From a virus, in IMG/VR virus record IMGVR_UViG_3300036820_000029, positions 1-46,647 of that record: a DNA stretch of 46,647 nt; one strand, 5' to 3'. How positions within the stretch are numbered: the stretch's first letter is position 1; the number at the start of each line of letters is the position of its first letter. Position numbers and translations under genes: made by a program. Positions 42,232-46,647 of this stretch are shown piece after piece. The notes under the pieces are model-generated. The model made no database searches. It was not told the origin of the DNA and saw only the letters and a list, made by a program, of their open reading frames with translations.

Positions 42232-42926
42232 ACGATCCTGGTGGCCCGGAAGACCATGTACAACTCCTTCAAGCTCGGCCTGTTGTCCTTGCCGTCTAGG
42301 AAGTGTGTCGAGTAGGACCCTGGGTAGAGCCGAACAGCGAGAGCCACTCGCTTAGAAACTTCTGGAGCTGGTCCGCCGTCCACGAGCTGGTCCCCGTGTG
42401 CGTAAGCGGCGAGCTGGAGTGCCCAGGTGCTGTGAGGTCCGGTTGCTCCGGTTTTCCAGTCGATGACAGCGGGCTCGCCGAAGGTGCCGTAGCAGCGCCC
42501 GAGGACGTCGTACCGGCCTGCCCATCCGTGAGCGACGTTACATACCGCGACTTCCTGATGGTCCACCACCAGCTCGTAGTCTTCCACGAACCGCTGGTAC
42601 CCCTCGAACATGCCACGTTCACGCTGATCCACGAGCTTTGATGTGGCGGCTTCAACGGTCTCCCCATCAAGGTGACGCTCAATTGCCTTGTGAACGCGCG
42701 TACCACGAGCTGCCGAGTTGTCCCGTTTTTCGTTAGCTGCACCAGCTATCATCTCCACTGTCTTGAGCTTGCCGTGCTCCTTGATCATGGCAGGCAGGTC
42801 CAGGTCTATAGCGCGACGGGCTGCTTGAGTTCCGTTCCACTTATAGAGGCTGGGCTTGCTGATCACGTCGAGGACGGTGGTGACCGATACTAGGCTGGTG
42901 TCTTGCGGTCCGTCGTAGAAACGCAC
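42195..42926 (-). CDS. RecB/Cas4-like PD-(D/E)XK nuclease, 243 aa
   Basis: GTG 42926 has GGAG 5 bases upstream. TRVHKAIERHLDGE supplies the early His-containing motif, GWAGRYDVLG an Asp, and AVIDWKTGATGPHSTWALQLAAYA the D-x-K catalytic core and QLAAY motif. This is the RecB-family nuclease type in many phages, probably a recombination or end-processing exonuclease. It pairs functionally with the resolvase and SSB-like protein. Confidence 0.8.
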   Translation of the reverse strand: MRFYDGPQDTSLVSVTTVLDVISKPSLYKWNGTQAARRAIDLDLPAMIKEHGKLKTVEMIAGAANEKRDNSAARGTRVHKAIERHLDGETVEAATSKLVDQRERGMFEGYQRFVEDYELVVDHQEVAVCNVAHGWAGRYDVLGRCYGTFGEPAVIDWKTGATGPHSTWALQLAAYAHGDQLVDGGPAPEVSKRVALAVRLYPGSYSTHFLDGKDNRPSLKELYMVFRATRIVWEFEQTSRIWN

Positions 42927-43102
42927 AGTGGCTCCAATCCCAGCAGGTCCTTCATGGTCTTGTCGTTCTGCTCCCGCACCTTGGCGAAGACAGCGTGTGC
43001 CAGGTTCTTCGAGTAATCGGTGCGGCACAGCTTCCCGCGCCTGGCAAAGATCTCCACGAGGGCGGCTGCCAACTGTCCCTCGGTTACCGTGATGGTTCCC
43101 AT
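42890..43102 (-). CDS. small protein, 70 aa
   Basis: ATG 43102. MGTITVTEGQLAAALVEIF is followed by a basic, helical middle (RGKLCRTDYSKNL) with two cysteines. It overlaps the nuclease start by 37 bp. Function unknown. Confidence 0.6.
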   Translation of the reverse strand: MGTITVTEGQLAAALVEIFARRGKLCRTDYSKNLAHAVFAKVREQNDKTMKDLLGLEPLCVSTTDRKTPA

Positions 43103-43215
43103 AGTTCCTTCTCGTTGAGGATGGTCTCGACCCCGTGTATGGTGAGGAGTTCGGGGATGAAGTTGGTGTGTCCCGGCTTATCCAGCACGTCGTAGTCCCA
43201 CCAGAGCTCTGTCAT
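43084..43215 (-). CDS. small protein, 43 aa
   Basis: ATG 43215 lies in the end of the upstream gene. Trp-rich start (MTELWWDYDVLDKPGH), then a helix. Overlaps both neighbours. Function unknown. Confidence 0.5.
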   Translation of the reverse strand: MTELWWDYDVLDKPGHTNFIPELLTIHGVETILNEKELWEPSR

Positions 43216-43313
43216 GTCACCGCCACCATAACTGCGTCACTGAGCGCGATGGTCCAGTGCTGCCACTTCAGGGCTTCGGCCGCTCGGAACGCCGCGTACA
43301 TCAGTGCACCCAT
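43212..43313 (-). CDS. small protein, 33 aa
   Basis: ATG 43313. Helical, Ala-rich (MGALMYAAFRAAEALKWQ). It overlaps the next start as ATGA and lies in the end of the upstream gene. Function unknown. Confidence 0.45.
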   Translation of the reverse strand: MGALMYAAFRAAEALKWQHWTIALSDAVMVAVT

Positions 43314-43489
43314 GCGTACCCGATCAGGATTCCCGCAGCCACACCCGCAGTAAATCCCATAATCGTCCGTCTCCATACCAGCACCTCCACACAGTGCTCT
43401 ATGAGGCCCGAGATGTGCGTGTCGTTCATGGCCTCGATGAACCGGTAGCCGCTCTGCTCCGGTAGTGGTCCCTTAATGTGCAGTCCCAC
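43301..43489 (-). CDS. small membrane protein, 62 aa
   Basis: GTG or ATG start at 43489. The C-terminus has a hydrophobic helix (RRTIMGFTAGVAAGILIGYAW). N-terminal part is soluble. Function unknown. Confidence 0.55.
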   Translation of the reverse strand: MGLHIKGPLPEQSGYRFIEAMNDTHISGLIEHCVEVLVWRRTIMGFTAGVAAGILIGYAWVH

Positions 43490-43727
43490 GACGCCACCTC
43501 TGTCCCCGGCTCAAGCGTGTACCCTCATACTTCTCCAGGTACTTGATCACCATCGCCAGGTCGCCGAGCATCTTGATCCGCTCGTCCGTCGTGTGGCACT
43601 GATCGCTGTGCTGGTACTCCCACGTCTGCGGGTACGTACGGATCGTGTCGTAGGCCGTCTTAGAACGGGACAGGACCGTCCGCAGCTCCGTCAGCTCCCT
43701 CGACACCTGGTCCTTGTAGCTGTCCAC
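43473..43727 (-). CDS. helical protein, 84 aa
   Basis: Start at 43727 (MDSYKDQVSRELTELRTVL) overlaps the resolvase end by 68 bp. Charged helical protein with one cysteine and a basic end (RLSRGQRWRRG). Function unknown. Confidence 0.6.
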   Translation of the reverse strand: MDSYKDQVSRELTELRTVLSRSKTAYDTIRTYPQTWEYQHSDQCHTTDERIKMLGDLAMVIKYLEKYEGTRLSRGQRWRRGTAH

Positions 43728-44205
43728 CGATCCTCCACTTCCCCTGATCCATCAGGTAGGTGATGATGAGCCCTGTCGCGTCGGCTTCGTCGTTGTTCTT
43801 CGGCTTGGGCCAGAACTTCCGGATAGCGAAGTTGGCTACCGCATCCTGCACTTCCTGCTTGCTGGCTCGGCCGTTGCCGGTGACCACCTTCTTGAGGTGG
43901 CTCGGCGTGATCTCCACCACGTCAAAGCCGAGGGTGTGGCGACTGTGGTCACGGATGAGCCACCGCAGCGCCCCTAGCTCCTCGTAGCCCTTACCACGGA
44001 TAGCTCCGAGGGCACCTGCCTCGATGAGGACGATGTCGGGCTTGGTGGTGATCGACTTCACCGCAGCGCTGGCCTGGGCACGCACAGCATCCTGGAGGTC
44101 GCAGTCCTTGAGGGTGGTCTTGTGGGTGTGCAACGACAAGAGCCCCGCCTGCAAGTGTGCGACACCTGTAGAGCGAAGGCTCAAGTCAAAGGCGTATATG
44201 TTCAT
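43660..44205 (-). CDS. RuvC-like Holliday junction resolvase, 181 aa
   Basis: ATG 44205. IYAFDLSLRSTGVA gives the first catalytic Asp, DIVLIEAGALGA the second acidic residue, EITPSHLKKVVTGNG the typical basic helix, and NNDEADATGLI the last two. This is a phage RuvC-like endonuclease that resolves branched DNA before packaging. The C-terminus runs about 20 residues beyond the usual end, overlapping the next gene. A weak leaderless-like promoter (AGG-TAAACT, six bases) precedes ATG. Confidence 0.85.
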   Translation of the reverse strand: MNIYAFDLSLRSTGVAHLQAGLLSLHTHKTTLKDCDLQDAVRAQASAAVKSITTKPDIVLIEAGALGAIRGKGYEELGALRWLIRDHSRHTLGFDVVEITPSHLKKVVTGNGRASKQEVQDAVANFAIRKFWPKPKNNDEADATGLIITYLMDQGKWRIGGQLQGPGVEGADGAADGPVPF

Positions 44206-44214
44206 ACACCCAGT

Positions 44215-44334
44215 TTACCTATCCAGCAGTCGTTTCCCCACGGCGTCGGCAGCGGTGTACCAGGCTAGCTTCTTGCCGACCTTCACACCGACGAAGAAGC
44301 CGACCAGGATCAGGATGATCATCAGAGCGGCCAT
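44215..44334 (-). CDS. small membrane protein, 39 aa
   Basis: ATG 44334. Hydrophobic N-terminal helix (AALMIILILVGFFVGVKVG) and basic end. It lies just before the resolvase gene. Function unknown. Confidence 0.55.
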   Translation of the reverse strand: MAALMIILILVGFFVGVKVGKKLAWYTAADAVGKRLLDR

Positions 44335-44468
44335 ACCTTCACTCCCATCCCTCGCACGCCGTAGTACATGATGCTAGCGTACTCCAGCCCCTTGGCGTGC
44401 TGCTCGGCCGGGTAGTACGTGTCGTACTCGGCCTCCACGCCGGGAGCGAGCACGACCCACTTACCCAT
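44322..44468 (-). CDS. small protein, 48 aa
   Basis: ATG 44468 overlaps the upstream gene end. Beta then tyrosine-rich (MGKWVVLAPGVEAEYDTYYP). The next gene starts inside its 3' end. Function unknown. Confidence 0.55.
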   Translation of the reverse strand: MGKWVVLAPGVEAEYDTYYPAEQHAKGLEYASIMYYGVRGMGVKVWPL

Positions 44469-44598
44469 TCTTCTTCAGGTTCTGGTGGAACTTCTTCCAG
44501 AGCTGCTTGGCCTGCTTGGAGGTGAGACCCAGCTCGGCCGCTCGACGGTTCTCGAAGTTCTTCTTAGCATAATTCTCGAGGCGCTGTTCGTTGTTCAT
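44461..44598 (-). CDS. small basic protein, 45 aa, leaderless
   Basis: ATG 44598 is 6 nt after TGC-TATACT; the longer frame upstream runs through the terminator and is not used. The product is basic and helical (MNNEQRLENYAKKNFENRRA, KQAKQLWKKF). It could bind nucleic acid. It heads the leftward unit that includes the resolvase, nuclease and SSB-like genes. Confidence 0.65.
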   Translation of the reverse strand: MNNEQRLENYAKKNFENRRAAELGLTSKQAKQLWKKFHQNLKKNG

Positions 44599-44604
44599 GA
44601 CCCC

Positions 44605-44633
44605 AGTATAGCAGAAGCTCCAGCCTCGCGCAA
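44605..44633 (-). promoter_or_regulatory. leaderless promoter TTGCGC-17-TATACT with -35 in a terminator loop
   Basis: TTGCGC (44633-44628) is in the loop of the terminator at 44612-44650; 17 bp on, TGC-TATACT (44610-44605), six bases (GGGGTC), ATG 44598. Confidence 0.75.
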
Positions 44634-44650
44634 CAAGGCTGGAGCTTCTG
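44612..44650 (-). terminator. terminator hairpin overlapping a promoter
   Basis: CAGAAGCTCCAGCCT (44612-44626) pairs perfectly over 15 bp with 44636-44650 across a 9-nt loop. It ends the 45187-44690 unit and carries the next promoter's -35 box in its loop. Confidence 0.85.
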
Positions 44651-44669
44651 TGCACCTGTTGGAGGTGCA
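44651..44669 (-). other. second hairpin next to the terminator
   Basis: TGCACCT (44651-44657), loop GTTGG, AGGTGCA (44663-44669): a 7-bp stem directly adjacent to the terminator, reached first by leftward transcription. It may help termination. Confidence 0.6.
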
Positions 44670-44689
44670 GTCAGCAGATCGTGGGATCG

Positions 44690-45187
44690 TTAGCTGACAG
44701 TTCCGGTGACCGCGAGTCCGGCGAGCTCGAACTTCTTCAGGTCGGCGTTGGTGAGCGTGTAGAACTGCTCAGGGGTCCGGCCGGTGAAGGTGTCGTACGC
44801 GTCGAGGATGGTCTCGAAGAGCGACAGGAGCCGCTGGTCGGGGGTCTGCTGGTCACGATTCGGGTCGGCGGCGGACGCCTTGGCCCACTCGACACCAGCC
44901 TTGGCCATGGCGAGCGCGAGCTCCTTGCGCTGCGCAGCGTCGGCGGGCGGGGTGGTCCCGAACAGGCGGCCGATGGCGGGCACCATGGTGTAGCGGGCCT
45001 CGTTGGAGCTCATCATGTCGAACACGCGGCGGGACAGGTGGCCCAGCACGGGGTGCGTGCAGGCCGGGGAGTCCGAGAAGCTTTCACCGGCGAGCACGGA
45101 GACGTACTCCATGATACACGCCTGGCCAGAGCCTTCCGGGTGCGAGCCTTTGTCGAGCGACGGCAGGCCGAAGGGTACTTCAGTCAT
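44690..45187 (-). CDS. conserved actinobacterial/phage protein of unknown function, 165 aa
   Basis: ATG 45187 follows AGGAGGTAAGT. The block GSHPEGSGQACIMEYVSVLAG, then ESFSDSPACTHPVLGHL (short parts: EGSGQACIMEY, SPACTHPVL), belongs to a family I recall from many actinobacterial and phage genomes, with no known function. It is the only gene between its own strong promoter and a terminator, so it is made as a separate, probably abundant transcript. Confidence 0.75.
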   Translation of the reverse strand: MTEVPFGLPSLDKGSHPEGSGQACIMEYVSVLAGESFSDSPACTHPVLGHLSRRVFDMMSSNEARYTMVPAIGRLFGTTPPADAAQRKELALAMAKAGVEWAKASAADPNRDQQTPDQRLLSLFETILDAYDTFTGRTPEQFYTLTNADLKKFELAGLAVTGTVS

Positions 45188-45226
45188 ACTTACCTCCTGG
45201 GTAGGGACCTTTTGGTGGTCGGTTCC

Positions 45227-45254
45227 ATTATATCAGATCACACGCCGTTGTCAA
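45227..45254 (-). promoter_or_regulatory. strong promoter TTGACA-16-TATAAT
   Basis: TTGACA (45254-45249), 16-bp spacer ending in TGA, TATAAT (45232-45227). Both boxes are perfect consensus, the strongest promoter in the window. A short leader leads to AGGAGG and ATG 45187. It overlaps the end of the 45238 gene. Confidence 0.85.
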
Positions 45255-45384
45255 GCAGGATCTGAAGTTCAGCCTCAGCCAGTTCGAGATCGATGGTGTG
45301 CACGATGTTGAAGTGTGCCACGACCACGACGAACTCCATCACCAGCTCAGACAGCTCGTTGCTATCGAAGCTACGGTCGATCAC
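45238..45384 (-). CDS. small acidic protein, 48 aa
   Basis: GTG 45384 overlaps the previous stop as GTGA. Acidic; a hydrophobic middle (LVMEFVVVVAHFNIV) then an acidic end (LELAEAELQILLDNG). The strong promoter of the next unit lies in its 3' end. Function unknown. Confidence 0.6.
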   Translation of the reverse strand: MIDRSFDSNELSELVMEFVVVVAHFNIVHTIDLELAEAELQILLDNGV

Positions 45385-45524
45385 TTGGCCGCGTCCACAG
45401 CGAAGTCGATCGACTTGTACCACCCCCTCATCATGACGTCGAAGCTGCTGCGCCACGCCTTGCTGACGCAGATGTCCAGTGAGATGCACGCCGTCAGGTC
45501 GTCCGGGTTCTTGATCGCGGTCAC
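45381..45524 (-). CDS. small protein, 47 aa
   Basis: GTG 45524 overlaps the primase-helicase stop as GTGA and follows GGAGTCTGCC. Mixed helical, with two cysteines (LTACISLDICVSKAW). Function unknown; coupled to the primase-helicase. Confidence 0.6.
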   Translation of the reverse strand: MTAIKNPDDLTACISLDICVSKAWRSSFDVMMRGWYKSIDFAVDAAK

Positions 45525-46647
45525 GGCAGACTCCAGAAGTACGGGCCTTGGTAGCCATCCCTCTTGGATGCTACCTTCAGTATATCACGGGCTGTCTTCA
45601 ATCCCCTAACGGAGATCCCCGCTGCCTTGGCGCCGGACTGCACTTCATCCGCCTGAACCGGACCCGAACCCAGCAGGGTAGCCAGCCAGTCGATGGCGTC
45701 TTCGTGGGTCTGCTTGGTCTTGTTCTTGGTGGTGATCTCCTCCATGGTCTCCGCGACCACGTTCATCCAGTTCACCTTAACCGCCGTGATGTCCTGTCCG
45801 ATGGTTCCGGCCTCAAGCTGGTAGAGCTCGGTGAGCTGGTTGCTCGGCCCGGAGTTGGACTTGATCACGCTCAGGGCGTAGTTGTCATCGTCGTACTGAG
45901 CAGCGAAGAGCACAGATCGTGCAGCAGCGGTGAACGCCTGCGATCCCATGACAGATGAGAGTGGATCACCTCCGCCCTTGTTGACATGGATGACACCGAG
46001 GACAGAGATGCCAGTCTTGCGAGCAAATCCACCAAGTGGTTCAAGTCCGCGTCGTACATCAGAGTCCTTGTGGGTGTCGATGTTGTGGCTGAGCCGGGAG
46101 GTGATCGGGTCGAAGATGAGGATGCCAGCGTCAACCTGCTCGCACAGATCCTCGATCTCGGCCAGGTCATCAGGGAGGGTGACGTCAGTAAACCAGTCAT
46201 CACCACGGCTGGTCACGTAGCCGATCCTCGACAGGTCCGCTCCCGAGTAGATGATGCTCGGCAGGATCTTCTCTTCCCACGAGTCTTCAGTGGCCACGAT
46301 CACGGCACCACGCGGCTTACCACGCAGATCGCCGTCGAGCTCGCCTCTCGAGAGTTTTGCTATGGTGTCGAACACGACCGTGCTCTTGCCGATCCCCTGG
46401 CGACCGGCGATCAGGCTGAACACGCCGAGCGGGACCTTCTCGTGCCAGAGCCAGTTGGCCTTCCTCGGCTCACTGGCGTCCGCGAGCTGGAGGTAAAGCT
46501 TGGAATCCTCGGGAGCTGGCATCTTCCGGTAGGCGCCGATCAGCGCGCTGCTGAAGTCATCCTTGACGTCCCACGGCGCACACGCGGTCTCGTATGCTGC
46601 ACCGTAGCTCACTACCTGCTCGTGTGTCAGTGAACCCGCGTACACCA
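45521..46647 (-). CDS. bifunctional DNA primase/polymerase-helicase, C-terminal part (begins at 800)
   Basis: This is the C-terminal half of the 599-residue protein that starts at 800; the last 127 bases here repeat the window start. Walker A GRQGIGKST (about 306-314), Walker B DAGILIFDPI and GVIHVNKGGGDPLSSVMGSQ (short parts: VIHVNKGGGD, SSVMGSQAFT) identify a RepA/AAA_25-type ring helicase domain. The end reads as a winged helix (DEVQSGAKAAGISVRGLKTA). It should unwind DNA at the fork. Its stop overlaps the next gene as GTGA. Confidence 0.9.
   Translation of the reverse strand, partial: VYAGSLTHEQVVSYGAAYETACAPWDVKDDFSSALIGAYRKMPAPEDSKLYLQLADASEPRKANWLWHEKVPLGVFSLIAGRQGIGKSTVVFDTIAKLSRGELDGDLRGKPRGAVIVATEDSWEEKILPSIIYSGADLSRIGYVTSRGDDWFTDVTLPDDLAEIEDLCEQVDAGILIFDPITSRLSHNIDTHKDSDVRRGLEPLGGFARKTGISVLGVIHVNKGGGDPLSSVMGSQAFTAAARSVLFAAQYDDDNYALSVIKSNSGPSNQLTELYQLEAGTIGQDITAVKVNWMNVVAETMEEITTKNKTKQTHEDAIDWLATLLGSGPVQADEVQSGAKAAGISVRGLKTARDILKVASKRDGYQGPYFWSLP
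46521..46647. repeat. terminal direct repeat, right copy
   Basis: Identical to 1-127; see the left copy. It marks where the circular sequence was cut for linear display. Confidence 0.93.

Noticed and set aside
1-46647. CRISPR array, integrase, repressor, toxin-antitoxin pair
   Set aside because: I looked for spaced direct repeats, recombinase signatures and helix-turn-helix repressors and saw none convincing.

Overview
The window is a complete circular assembly of a tailed-phage genome. Its first 127 bases repeat exactly as its last 127 (1-127 = 46521-46647), so the real circle is 46,520 bp and one gene, a primase-helicase, is cut by the window ends. The genes point to a siphovirus of an actinobacterium. 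The genome is GC-rich, carries an FDXHR-type zinc protein, a prim-pol/RepA-like helicase fusion, a prohead protease with a long scaffold-like tail, an HK97-like capsid protein with an inserted Ig-like domain and many tiny ATGA/GTGA-overlapping genes, and it makes heavy use of leaderless promoters. No integrase, repressor, Cro or partition gene was recognised, so I see no sign of lysogeny.

Layout. (1) 45.5 kb through the junction to 1.1 kb, leftward: the prim-pol/helicase with small genes on either side. (2) 1.2-3.1 kb, rightward: a string of tiny genes, four copies of a 15-bp GGAGGG-CCCTCC palindrome, a broken release-factor-like gene and an HNH-like zinc protein. (3) 7.5-3.1 kb, leftward: early accessory genes including a DUF3631-like ATPase and a structured RNA leader. 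A 58-bp sequence occurs in inverted orientation on both sides of regions 2 and 3. (4) 8.1-34.7 kb, rightward: small zinc-ribbon genes, tRNAs, terminase, portal, protease, major capsid, connectors, tail tube, a frameshifted tail chaperone, tape measure, two large tail proteins and an endolysin. Five leftward islands of small genes (9.7, 11.2, 14.7-15.4, 20.1-20.9 and 33.4-33.9 kb) interrupt it, each with its own promoter. (5) 45.2-34.7 kb, leftward: replication, recombination and nucleotide metabolism (RuvC-like resolvase, RecB-like nuclease, SSB-like protein, family A DNA polymerase, HNH-AP2 endonuclease, dATP/dGTP diphosphohydrolase-like protein, HAD-like protein, 3'-5' exonuclease) among many small unknown genes.

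The most striking pattern is regulatory. Eleven genes on both strands start with an ATG exactly 6 nt after a TGN-TANNNT extended -10 box, so their mRNAs should start at or within a base of the ATG with no leader. A second class of promoters (TTGACA, 16-17 bp, TANNNT) precedes genes that have leaders and ribosome-binding sites. In two places the -35 box of a leaderless promoter lies in the loop of the previous operon's terminator hairpin. All functional statements come from reading the sequence and from general knowledge of the families; no database search was run.
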